Shown here piece by piece: positions 19,918-30,717 of a DNA stretch of 64,000 nt. The position numbers and the translations under genes are program-made. How positions within the stretch are numbered: the stretch's first letter is position 1; every line of letters starts with the position of its first letter. This DNA comes from Ascocoryne sarcoides NRRL 50072 (lineage: Eukaryota; Ascomycota; Leotiomycetes; Helotiales; Gelatinodiscaceae): contig KB205940.1 in assembly GCA_000328965.1 (NCBI GenBank), positions 1,380,292 to 1,444,291 on the forward strand, written 5' to 3'. Below the pieces are notes generated by a model. That model was not told the DNA's origin, did no database searches, and worked only from the letters and a program-made list of their open reading frames with translations.

Positions 19918-22900
19918 ATGAATGGGAGTCATGGTGCATTTGATGGCAATACATCGACCCCTATTGGGCGATTCCAATGCTCTGAATGTCCCCAATCCTT
20001 TGGTCGAGTCGAGCATTTAACACGCCACACGAAAAGCCATACCAAGGAGCTCTTCCTGAAGTGCTCCTACTGCCGTAAAGGTTTCTATAGATCGTCAGTA
20101 CCTCACCCATCTCTCAATCTCCGCCATATTAATCTTAACTCACACTATGATAGAGATGCCTTAAGGCGTCATGAGCAGGTCCATAAACAGCCCCGACGAA
20201 GTGGGCTTGGCAAAGGTGCTCGAGCTTGTCTAGCATGTGCTGCTGCACGGAGGAAGTGTAGCGGTGGCAACCTTTGCGCTGGCTGTCAGAGGAGATCCAT
20301 CGATTGCAAGTATCCAGAACTAGGAAAGCCCAAATCCATATTCCATCCAGCGGCAGCAAAGACAGATGAACCTCCACCTGGAGATAACAATTCAAATCAT
20401 TCTGGTGGCGAACGTAGGTCATCCAACTCTCACCACTCGCCTATGTCTTGGTCCAATGCTTCTGGGTCGCCAGATATGGGTCGGAGTCCAGACCAGATGC
20501 TGTCAGGTATATCAGAGAGCAACACTGGCTTGCACAACCAAACTCAAAAATACGAAGGAACCGTCTCAACTACGTACCCCGATTCCTTCTTGCCTGAAAG
20601 CAACCCACTGCAGAACCAGTTATCCCCTTCTATTCCTGGGTTTGCAGTGACTGGTGGGCAAACAATTCCACCCCCTACAAATCACAGCAGACCTCAGGCT
20701 TCGGGCACCGCTCATGATATTGCGGCCGTTCATCAGTTATTGCAGGCGGCTACACATCTTCACTCAATGGGTTTGAATGATCCTCCCACCACCCAATCAG
20801 CCCCAGAGGAAAGCTCGTCAATGCCTTGGTATGAAAACAGTTTCTCGTCTATCAACTGGCTGCCTGGTGATTGGACTCCGGACTTCTCAGATGTTGGAAA
20901 CGGGTTAGAGGATTTTGATCAGGGCCAGTCATTGGTGTTCGGGCACAATTCACTTTCCAGTCCTGGAGTTCAAAATATCGCAGACATTACGATGATAAAC
21001 CAGGGTCTTGTTCCAGCAACTCCAGGCCAGAGAGAGATGCTGCAAGGTCAGGTTCTAGATGGACATGATACATCAAGTCCTAGCTCGCAAAGCACTCGTA
21101 GCACTGGACGTTATTATGTTGACGGGGATGGGGCGCGATTACCAAGAGTCCGAAAGCCTCCGTATCGGTATTGTGATTCATACAACAGTTCTTCCATGTC
21201 ACAGGCGAGCGAGAATCTGCCAGAATTCAAATTTCCTGATTTCGAGGAGTTCCGCGACCAACCGAAACCACTGTCAGTCAATGTCGAGATCCCCGATGAT
21301 GTGTACCATGAAATACTTCGGATATTTAACATTACTTGCGTCACGTCCACACATTTTTCGAGTTTTCAAGGCGGTTTATTCCCATCCTCTCAAACTCTCA
21401 GCCACTTTGTGTCTTTATACAAAGAGAATTTCCAATCAATACTACCCTTCATACATCCATCCAGTTTCAATATCTCTAAATCACATTGGCTATTAATTTT
21501 AGCACTGGCTACAACTGGCAGCCACTTCCAGGAATCTGATGGAGCCGAACTTCTCGCCGTTGCTCTACACGAATTTCTCAATCGCGCTATACAGGCAGTA
21601 GTAGGTGGCATAGGCTAAGGATTCAATTCTTGTTTCTTCTCAACTAACACTTTCAATTAGGAGCTAATAGGTGGCATCTCAAAGCCATCGACATTGTTGT
21701 TTACTCAAATCAAACTTCTAAGTTGTGTAGGCATGATGTACTCTGGCAATGATCATCTCATGCAGCTAGCAAAGAGCTACCATAGCGATCTCGTGTCGTT
21801 TTGCAGCTTGGAGTGGGAGAGATTATCCAGAGAGGTGTCAGAAAATGCTACAAGTGATAAGCTGGTTGCGCTTTCATGGAATGCTTGGTGTGAATCAGAG
21901 AGTAGTCGGCGTACAGGCTATTGTATATGGGTATGCTCTCTGTCTCATTTTCTAAGTGATGCTGACTTTTCTCTAGCTACTAGACTGTATGTGGGCGTTT
22001 CATTTCAATTTGCGGTCTATTTTATCATTAGCAGATGCCAGTATCCCTATTCCATGTCAAGAAGTTCTTTGGGAGGCCGAAACGGCTCTGGATTGGCATC
22101 AGCTTTACGCTTGTTCGGATCGTGAGTTTCCCCGGGATTCGTTAACGAAAGGAATCTAATGATCATATAACAGCAAGTCCATCTCTCCACTCAGCAATTC
22201 AATTAGCCTATATTGAAAAACGATTACAGTCCTCCATGGGAGAATTTAGTCGAATCCTCTGTATCCATGCCCTGTTTCGTCGAACATGGGAGGTTGAAGA
22301 CTATTTTAAACAGCCTCTCGCGCTCTGGACACCTACAGCGGAGAAGCAATCTATCAAGAGCATTGAGCGCTCGGTTCCCATATGGCTTCCCGGAATCCAA
22401 ACTTACTCTAAATGGCGCAACTCTGCTTGCGATTGTCTCGATATCCTCCACTGGCACGCAAATAGCGTTATTGGAGCCGCCTCGGGAATGGAGCATCCCA
22501 CGGTCCTTCATCTCCATTTAGCTCGGATTATACTACTAACCCCCTTTCGAGAAATAGTCAAACTAGCAAAACTCATGACGTCTGAAATCCCATCTTCTGA
22601 AATAGAGCTGGCTCAAGCGAGGAGGGATGTAAAGAAATGGGCAGTGGAAGATCAGCACAAAGCAAGGCTGGCTATGATACATGCAGGCGTCCTGTTCTGG
22701 CACGTACGCCGCTACTCCACAGATGCGTTCTACGAACCGTCATCAGTTTTCCTGGCTACACTGGCCTTGTGGGCGTATGGTACATTCGCCGTTCAGACAT
22801 CACCTACTAATGTCAACGCTGGCAAACAGCAGCATCAACAAGCGACGAACGATTCGCCAGATAATGGAGAGGGGGAATGGGATGATGATGCGGATGCGGA

Positions 22901-23201
22901 CAACTTGTTCCCGACGATCATCCAGTTAGATCGGCCGACCGATGATGAGCTGGTACAGCTTTTCGTGAAGAGGGGTCAGGGAATGCGGGCAATGATTACA
23001 GGGGTGGGAAATCTGTGTAGTGCGAAGGGGCCAGTGAGGGTGTTGGCTGAGGGGAAGAATTTGTTGGAGGGGTTGAAGGTTTGGGGGGTGAGGAGGGGAT
23101 TGAGCCAAATAATTGGGGGGCTGATTGAAGTTTTAAAGGGAGAGGGAGGTTCTATCTGTGGTGCTGGCGGCGCTAGGGGTAGTGTAGGTGGTAGTACATA
23201 A
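19918..23201 (+). CDS. Transcription factor with C2H2 fingers, Zn2Cys6 cluster and fungal_trans domain
   Basis: Five exons (19918-20093, 20154-21600, 21661-21930, 21977-22121, 22174-23201) join in phase through 46-60-bp introns into 1021 residues. Two C2H2 fingers lie at the N-terminus (FQCSECPQSFGRVEHLTRH; LKCSYCRKGF..DALRRHEQVH). A perfect Zn(II)2Cys6 cluster follows, C-x2-C-x6-C-x5-C-x2-C-x6-C, starting ACLACAAARRKC. A 270-residue Ser/Pro/Gln-rich linker separates these from a fungal-specific regulatory domain (LSVNVEIPDDVYHEILRIF, LPFIHPSSFN, ALSWNAWCESESSRRTGYCIW, LLDCMWAFHFN). The acidic stretch GEWDDDADADN near the C-terminus may aid activation. The protein is nuclear by family. Targets are unknown; I would not assume it controls the 5-12 kb hydrolase genes, although its zinc cluster could recognise CGG triplets. 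Confidence 0.88.
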
Positions 23202-24235
23202 ACTATTTTTGGGAGGGTTTTGCGGCTTGCTTTTCTGGTGTACCAGCTAGAGGAATCGGAGTTGAGGCAAGCGACAAAATTAGGGTTGGAGTTGGAGGGT
23301 GGAATAAGTGAGTAAAGTGGAGTTTGGATGTACAGAATTATATAGCATTTAGACCTAACGAATGGGTAAGAGATACTTAATGAACTATACTACGATATTT
23401 CTACAAGCTCTTTTTACGTGGAAAAGCCAAATTTTCAGAACTGAAGTGACAGATATTGCTATTTCACTGGTAGGAAGAACAGGTTAGGTAGTGAGTGCAT
23501 GGAATGGTTTGGAAGGAAACCGTAATTATGCTGTTGTGGTTTACTAGGGAAGAGGTCTAGGAAATAGGAGTATATGAATTTAAGCCCCAGAGGAATCAGT
23601 AGCTGTAGGGGAAGTAATTCTCTTCTAGACTTGCAGTTTTCAGGCGGAAGGCCATCGTATGTTAGGTGACGAGATCGCGGAGCCAGAAGAAGGGAAGGGA
23701 GAGAAGAAGGAAGCAAGAAGATCAGCATCTTTCCGGGTCGAATCTCGGGCGGGGACAGCGGGTATCGGGGCGGGGGTACGGGATACGGCCATCGGGAAGT
23801 TATCAGGGACCGGGTATAGGAGTGGAGTAGTATCGGGAACGGTCACTAGATCCGGGCCGGGGCCGGGAGCTCATATTTCTCCTCCCTCTCTCTTGTTGAA
23901 GGGGTGTCGCAGGTCAAGTTTGAGTGTGCTCTAAGGGAATTTATTTATTTGAATCTAAATATCACTTCCAGCTCAAATTAACATACAGAACGCCTAAATT
24001 AATTTCTCCTATATGCTGCGCTATGCTATGCTAATATTGTAAAGGATAATTCATAACGATGTATGCCCTATTTATCGCTTCTTCAACATGAAATCCCATA
24101 TGCGCTTCGTCGTCTAGATTGTGCTCATAACTATCATTTTAAAAAGGAGGATCTACTGGATATTCCGTACAAATACAAGTGAGAATTGACGGCTAGTGGT
24201 CGACGGAGGGCGAGTAGTAGTGGATCCTCCTACCC
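23202..24235. other. Gene-free spacer
   Basis: Convergent 3' flanks of the transcription factor and the broken BTB gene. A G-rich stretch with loosely repeated GGGTA/CGGGT words lies at about 23740-23870. There is no credible gene. Confidence 0.45.
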
Positions 24236-25196
24236 TCAATCTTCGTTGACCAGAAAGTCGGAGATTTCAACTTCCAAGACCTCTAGAAGTTCTTTCTGCT
24301 GCTCCCCATCTTGATCTCAATCTCGATCTGGTTCCCCTTGCTCCGCCTGCTCCTCTTCCCGCTTCTCCTGCGCCTTTTCCCGCACGTCTCTCAGCTTTAA
24401 CAGGGCTAAAACCTAATCTACTAGGAACTCAGGTGTGAAGTCCGCTATACTTTCCCTGTCGTCTTCTACAGCTTCGTAGTAGAGGACCGAGCTCTTCGTC
24501 ACGTAATACCTGCGGATTTTGCTCTCTGGACTAGTGTTTTCGTAAAGCCAGGTACAGAAGGGCTCCGCGAAGGGCATGACATCTTGCTTGTGGATGGCTT
24601 GCATGACTTGGTTTTGGAGCTTGGGCAGCAAGAGGCAATCGGCTAGGATCCAGACGATATAGAGGTATTCGGACCTTTGTGCTTGCGCTGCTGCGCTTCC
24701 TTCCCAGCCGTCTATGTTCTAGGAGTAGAACCATGATTGGACGGCCCCAAAGGCACTAGGATATTTGAAATCCTCGATGGTATATGTTTGGGTCTGGCCC
24801 TCAATATACCTTTGGCTGTTGAAAGCCTTTTTATACAATGGGGAATAGGAGCAGGCGACAGATTTATGTATATAAAACCTCCTTCTTTCCTCCTTGTTCC
24901 TGATGATTATTCTAACCATTTCCTAGTTTTCGTCATCCCTGTGGTTCGAGCGTTAGCAAAGATCGGAGAAGATCTAGGAAAGAGGAGGTTTACATGAGAG
25001 GAGGTGATTTTTTTTCCTTTACGGGAGGTTCAATAGTGTCAGGTTTATCTAGAGACATCGTCGAGTCCGGGTCTGGAGGCAAGGTCGATAAAACGACTAC
25101 TTCGGGAGGTCTGATCGTAAGCGACATCTGCTGGGGTCTTGAATTAGATTGCATAGGTGACATTTTCGTAGAGACAAGTGAGAAGTTGGGCCGCAT
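24236..25196 (-). pseudogene. BTB/POZ protein gene with four in-frame stop codons
   Basis: Exon 1 (25196-24994) ends MxxPPL..VKEKKSPPL and is joined in phase to exon 2 (from 24938) by a 55-bp intron with a GCTAAC branch point. Exon 2 encodes a normal fungal BTB domain (MVRIIIRNKEERRRFYIHKS, CSYSPLYKKAFNSQRYIEGQ, TQTYTIEDFKYPSAFGAVQS) and its helical follow-on (SEYLYIVWILADCLLLPKLQ, CTWLYENTSPESKIRRYYV), then a Glu/Gln-rich tail. The frame is interrupted at 24925-24923 (TAG), 24721-24719 (TAG), 24415-24413 (TAG) and 24319-24317 (TGA). All four lie in one frame with no indel. Reverting each by a single T-to-C change would give Gln (CAG) or Arg (CGA), so a C-to-T process such as RIP or deamination explains all four. 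It is otherwise well preserved, so the damage is recent. Confidence 0.8.
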
Positions 25197-26716
25197 ATAT
25201 ATCTCGGCCCTCGTGGATTAGGAAATAGTGATGGAAAAAAATTCTGCTAGACAAAATTAGGACGGGGCTAGTAGAATGTTTTAGAGGAAAAGATATCAAA
25301 CCACCGAGACTATCAAGACTTAGGGCCGCACCGGCGTCTATGAAAAGGATGGAACTTTGCCAGGGCTTTGCGTCATTACTCACAGCAAGTACAGTCATTA
25401 GACTACCAGTCAAACTCTCCTATTTCAATCTCAGGAGTGAATGACGCCCTGGTCATGGGTGTTAGATGTAAACCTGCGGTATGGGATAATTGGTACAAGT
25501 CAAATGTTAGAAGGCCCTGAGCGTCAAGTCTATTGATCATCTATCTTTTTTTGGGTGTTGTACCTTGTCCTAGACACTTCGCAGCCTAATTTCCATTACC
25601 CGGAAGGTCAAGAGGAAATTTCGTATTTCAGATGTCAGTTAGTATTCCTTTACAAATAATTCCTCTATGTTATCTTTACCGACCTAATAGTGGCCATGGC
25701 AGATGTCCAGTCCACAAGAAACTTCCTCTGAACGTCCCTTCCACCAAGCTTTCTCTTATATTTCTCAAGGACCTCAAGTGTATTGCCGGCCATCTTGTAA
25801 AGAAATAGCTTTCGCATCTTGCCATCTGAGACTGTGTGGATATAAATCCAAGAGCAGGACCTCAAGGAAATTTCAACCTTTTGATAGAGCAACCAGAATA
25901 CTGACGGTGGCTGTCAATTGTCAAATTATATGACAAAATCGGAAAACCGAGTTGCTTTGTTGAAGTGCCCACCCCAGGGCAACTCGATCTTCTTCCAAGG
26001 GCTTCAACAACCTAGCTCTAGCAAATCCATGAAATGAGCATGAAAAACTTCTAGAAGGAGAAATATGAAATTGTTAGTATCTGTTAAGATTAATGGAGCA
26101 GAAGAAAATAACTTACTCTGGACCATCATGAACTTCTGGTTAAAACTCCTGTTTGCTGGTGTCAAGTATTGCGGCTGCAGTTCAAGGCGCAGTGAATTCT
26201 ACCCTTTACGCCTCCTAGTTTGAAGTGGTAGCATTGGAAGGCGAGAGGGAAAGCTCAGCTAACATTTCGCAGCTTATGAGTTACAGCACACAATATAATC
26301 TTGTTCATTTCGATTTCCTCCGAGACTTTAATCACCTTTATTAATTACGACAATCGAAAAGAAGACGAGTTATGACAAGCGCTCTCATCAGTCAGTTCAC
26401 AATTGCTGCGGGTTTTAAAAATAGAAGTCGCAATCAACTATCCTTCCACTCAGCTCCTTCCCAATCAGGAAAGCACTAAGCGAGCCTTCTTTCTTCCTGC
26501 ACTTCGACTTTCTCCATCTTCTCTCCACCATCTTCTCTCTTCTCTTAACCATCGTCCCTCTTCTCCCACTCAACTCAGCAATCCGTTCGTTTCATCTTCC
26601 TTCTTCTATCGCATTTCACACAACGATCTTGAAGTCATCGTCATTGACTCTGTCTCCGACCTGTTGAATCCTCTTCTGATTCTTGACCCCCTTGACTGAT
26701 TTCTGATTTGTCCGTC
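25197..26716. other. Divergent spacer between two broken BTB genes
   Basis: AT-rich. A minus-strand open stretch at 25892-25665 (DGKMRKLFLYKMAGNTLEV...) looks protein-like but matches no family I know. The pyrimidine-rich region at 26450-26600 resembles a promoter/5' leader for the plus-strand BTB locus. Confidence 0.35.
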
Positions 26717-27462
26717 ATGGAAAACTCCTACCTACTGCCAACGTGATACGGCAGATTCTGTGCACTTTGCAAAGCGCGAAAGCGTGTCTACCGCAGAAGC
26801 CGCCAAGAAGCCCGCTGTCAAGGATTTTCTTGAGTATGTGCTCTTTCCCCTTTGGGTATTCCATAAGCTAATAATGCCTTATAGGATGATGGCTGGTCCA
26901 AAAGTGGAGTTTTTCGTTGGCGTAGAGAAGAAGCACTACATCCTGCCAAAGCTATTGATCTGCCACTATTCACCCGTCTTCGAAAGAGTTTTCAACGGTC
27001 CATTTGCGGAAGGCACAACTCAGTCAATGGCCGTACCCGAGGATACAGTTCAAGATTTTGAGGCCATGGTTGAATATATGCTTTGTGGAAAATTTGGGGA
27101 CGTCTACTCATGTATTGATGCGGGCGGAAAACTAGTACAACAGTGCATTAACTTCCTTGTTTATGCCGATAAGTATCAGCTGGGGGATATCTCTCAAGTT
27201 ATCTACGAACCACTCAAGAACGCCTTGATCAAAGGTGGCAAGGAAAGCTGGGAGGATGGCTATATCGAAAAGGTCTTCCCTATTCACTAAAGCTGGAAAT
27301 TCACTTTCGATCACTGATCACACTTGGTGCAATTTCCTTCGGTGGGGGATCTACTCAGTGAAGCAAATCAGCTGGTTGGAAAGGAAAGTCGACATTGAAA
27401 ACAAGAAGATAATATTGATGGGTTTGCCTCCGAGCTTTAACAGAGTTTGCGAGTCTGCTTGA
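26717..27462 (+). pseudogene. BTB/POZ protein gene, frameshifted
   Basis: A short first exon (readable as VSTAEAAKKPAVKDFLE) is spliced by a 50-bp intron (GTATGT..TATAG, GCTAAT branch point) to MMAGPKVEFFVGVEKKHYIL, then a full BTB core: LLICHYSPVFERVFNGPFAE, then GTTQSMAVPEDTVQDFEAMV. Two defects are seen. The ATG at 26717 is out of frame with exon 1. A stop after KVFPIH (27290) is bypassed only by a one-base shift into a frame continuing SLFTKAGNSL, the usual post-BTB segment. I therefore read it as a recently broken paralogue of the BTB gene on the other side of the 1.5-kb spacer. Downstream sequence to about 27970 holds further open fragments (for example STLVALYTLKAIFFDA) that may be its decayed 3' part. 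Confidence 0.65.
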
Positions 27463-28067
27463 TGGAATCTCGATGCTGCATTGACGGTTGGCGAGATCCC
27501 TTGATAAAGATTTTCCATTCTAATCTGGCAGAATCGTGAGAGGATAAAGGAAGCATTTCTCCAGAAGCTCTTCCGGCCTTCATCATACTTCCTGGGAGTA
27601 ACAATCGAATTGCTCTATGCTTAAATAACTAATTTAAGGTGGGATGAAAGGGGACATCTGTGCAGGTATGCTAGGAATGGCTTGTTGCTGAGGAATATAG
27701 TTGAGAAAAATGCAAATGTTTCAACTTTGGTTGCTCTCTATACCCTCAAAGCAATCTTTTTTGATGCAACGTTCCACATTCGCAAGCGCAGACCTTAACT
27801 ACAGAGACTATTTCGAAGGAAACATTGATACCTTATTCTCGGGTTTCAAATTCCCAGTTGAGTTATGGGGAGATATCCGCAGCATCACGGTTGATCAGAC
27901 AGCATCAGATTCCAATGTTAAAGGTATTTGCAAAAAATTGTTGGAAGGAGGATGCGGGTTTATTGTTTGATATCGCGGAACTTAGAATGTATGGCTAGAC
28001 GACGAATCTAAAGCCTATGGCAACGCAATTATGATGAAAACTAACCACAAATGGACCCACAATTTCC
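27463..28067. other. Decayed 3' flank of the BTB locus
   Basis: It contains scattered protein-like fragments in different frames (27701-27970 has an 89-codon open frame) without a recognisable domain or consistent splicing. It is probably remains of the BTB gene or of another element. No intact gene. Confidence 0.35.
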
Positions 28068-28868
28068 TTAAACCTTCATCTCAGTGAGACCATGTTTCCA
28101 AATTGTAACATATGGAGTAACACCGTCCTCGCGGTAGTTCATGAGGACAACCCTATACTCATTAGTGGAGGATTCTTCGGATATTGGGAAAAGAAAGCCT
28201 TACATTCCATCCGGGTCCATTGACTCGCCGACGTAGAAATCGTAGTCCTTGAACCCTCCAACAATCTTCTTGGCGAACCCTGAAGCACCCTTCTCAAATG
28301 CGGTGATTGTTGCCTCGTCGGCTCCCTTTTTCTTCAGCTCCTCCTTGACTCTCTTCATGTATGCTAGATGAACTGAATCAGCTTATTGTTTTCCATTGTG
28401 CCAATGTAGGGGATGATCCATGCATACATTTGAGATGGGTAAGATACGATTTCTTGTCGAAGGTAGTCGACTGCAGGCGGAAGGAGTTGACCACATTGTT
28501 GACTTGCACGGCTCCATCTTCGGTACCCTCATCAACCTCCTCGGCCGATGCGTTGGCTCCGGTGTCTGTTCCCGGGTATCAGTCCTGCGCGCCATTGTGT
28601 GTGATGTAGTGGGGTATACGTACTGACTTCGACGGCCCCGAGGACGATCATTTGACAGTCGACTTCGTATGCGATGCCGTCGATCTCCTTCATATCGTAG
28701 GAATCAGACATGAGCTCATCGCCCGAGATGATATCCTGCGGAATCGCAAGGTGTTAGCTTTGATGCTTCCCCCAAATTTTGTATTGTACACCTCAACCCC
28801 GACTCGGATCGGACAGGTGCGGGGTCGTGGCTAGGTGCGAGAGGGGTTCTCACCTTGAAAATTATCAT
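28068..28868 (-). CDS. TMA19: Translationally controlled tumour protein homologue (TCTP)
   Basis: Five exons (28868-28854, 28735-28624, 28565-28428, 28363-28204, 28152-28068) join in phase to 169 residues, the normal length of TCTP. The sequence is unmistakable: MIIFKDIISGDELMSDSYDM, IDGIAYEVDCQMI, NTGANASAEE, QVNNVVNSFRLQSTTFDKKS, GASGFAKKIVGGFKDYDFYV, then GESMDPDGMV and VVLMNYREDGVTPYVTIWKH. TCTP is an abundant cytosolic, ribosome-associated protein linked to translation, stress response and mitochondrial association in yeast (Tma19). The first exon is only five codons and is followed by the longest intron (118 bp), as in many highly expressed fungal genes, where a first intron may aid expression. 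It is intact although it sits directly beside broken BTB genes. Confidence 0.95.
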
Positions 28869-30717
28869 TTTAGCGGAGGATCAAAGGTATATGGTAATGG
28901 ATGGGTTTGGAGGATGTGGTTGGAGATGGAGGGGGTTCGAGTGTAGGTGAGGTGGGATGCGGGAAGCAGAGATCGTAGTGGTGGGCCAGATGGGAAAAAT
29001 CGTGATGGATTTGTGGGGAGGACTTTTATATGCCAAGACCTGAGGCCGCAACAGAATTGAATGGGCCGAGCTTAATCTGATTGGAGTTCAATCAACATCA
29101 AGCGAACGAATGGGGGAGGCGACGGACACTTTGCCACTTCAATTACAATTGTATTGTTTCTCAGAGGCATTAGTAGTTCATGTCGTCTTGTTGTAGAGAA
29201 GACCTGGAGAATGCTGTGTTACGGTAGTGTTGAAAGTGAATTGTTTAGCGAGGTTACCCCACCACACAGGATAGGCACTTGGAGCTCCAGGCGTAAAATA
29301 AGAGATTTTCAAGTGCCGCTTGAAGCGCTTGGTTGTCTGAGCCTACTCTTGCGACTAAGTTTAAGGTTGTAGGCCTAGTATAACTTAAAATCTACCAATG
29401 TCGGAGCATGGAATTTGGAATTTGGAAGTGCAGGTGTAGTTGAAGTGTTCAAGTGTAGTTGTAACCAAAAAGAGTTGTTTCGACATTGCCGAACCTCCTA
29501 GTAGTATTAGGAGTAACGTATACAGGTTTCGCGAGAGAGTAGTAGACCTGGAGTTGTCCTTATCTCGAGTCAGGTTGAGATGTTGCATGGTTTTCACAAT
29601 AATTAAAAACGTATGAATGCCGAGGGATGACTGATGCCTTGTAGAGTTAGCCAAACACTACCAGGTACCAATGGTCATCACTGTGTAATGGAACACCGGT
29701 TACCAGCTTGGCATGAAGCTGAGAGCGACATCAACTGACTTCTGGTCGTACATCAACCTGATCAAAATAGAGAATCTTACATCTCTCCCACTGCATCCCC
29801 GTTTTTGGCAATATTCACGAGGCTTATGCTAATTTCGCCTATCACTCATTAAAGAATGGCCTGAGAAGCAGACAATTATAATATAGAATTGGCGTAGGCC
29901 GCTGCGAATACGCCGCATGGTTGAATGAGCGCCGCAAGAGTCGAATGATGGGCATTTAAAGCCAACTTGGATAAAGACCGAAGTGGCCTATGAGAAGTAG
30001 AAATACGCATCTATGTATAAAGATTTATTCTATGACATGATATATTTAATAGACAAGTAGCTCCGTGCAATTTTCTGCCTGTTTCTCGCGCTAACAAAAA
30101 TAAATTCCATCTTGGATAGGAATCCATAACTGGCTAATCATCACTTCCCCGTCTTATCCGTAGCAAATGAATGTGAAATACTCCGTACGGAGCGAGAAGG
30201 CGTGGCGCACCGACTATTCTTGCTGGCGATCGGTGCACTCCCCACCTAATTACGCAAGGAATTAGGTGATACTTGACCTTCAACTTGTTCTTGTATGGGC
30301 TAGCCGAACGAATACCCGCCTGTCTTGCCATATGGAAGTTCGGATGGCTGAAACCCTCCCCCCTTTTCCCATCTGGCACCGGGATTTTGCAATACCCAAG
30401 CCATGAATCTGCCATGATAAGGAGCTAACGTCACTCTGTACCACCATCACCTGACACAATTTGGCAAACTGCAGAAGCTCGCCCCAAGACGCGCCCTGCA
30501 CTTATCAACAAATAGAAGAAAAGGCTGCAGCAGAGGGAAAGTCGCGTCTCAAACACGAGATCACCACGGCTTCTTCGGATGTCAAAGTCTTAACCGAGAT
30601 TGATAAGCGGGCTCTAGCTGCGGGTGACGGAGGTGAACTTTCCCATTCAAAAGCCTCGCCCTGCCCTCCTCGACATCCCTTCGTGAGCACCACGATAACT
30701 GCTTCTAATCCGCAGAC
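28869..30717. other. Divergent gene-free region between TCTP and SUR2
   Basis: About 1.85 kb. G-rich TCTP promoter sequence runs from about 28900 to 29020. A perfect 12-bp palindrome lies at 30181-30192. C-rich SUR2 leader sequence is found at about 30480-30717. No gene found. Confidence 0.45.
30181..30192. repeat. 12-bp perfect palindrome
   Basis: CTCCGTACGGAG, about 525 bp upstream of the SUR2 start codon. Related half-words (TACTCCGTA) occur elsewhere, for example near 43367. It could be a regulator site or a remnant of a short mobile element; nothing in the flanks decides. Confidence 0.35.

Noticed and set aside
25144..25413. An 89-codon minus-strand frame as part of the BTB gene
   Set aside because: Different frame from the BTB exons, no BTB motif, and not needed: the BTB frame is continuous from 25196 downward.
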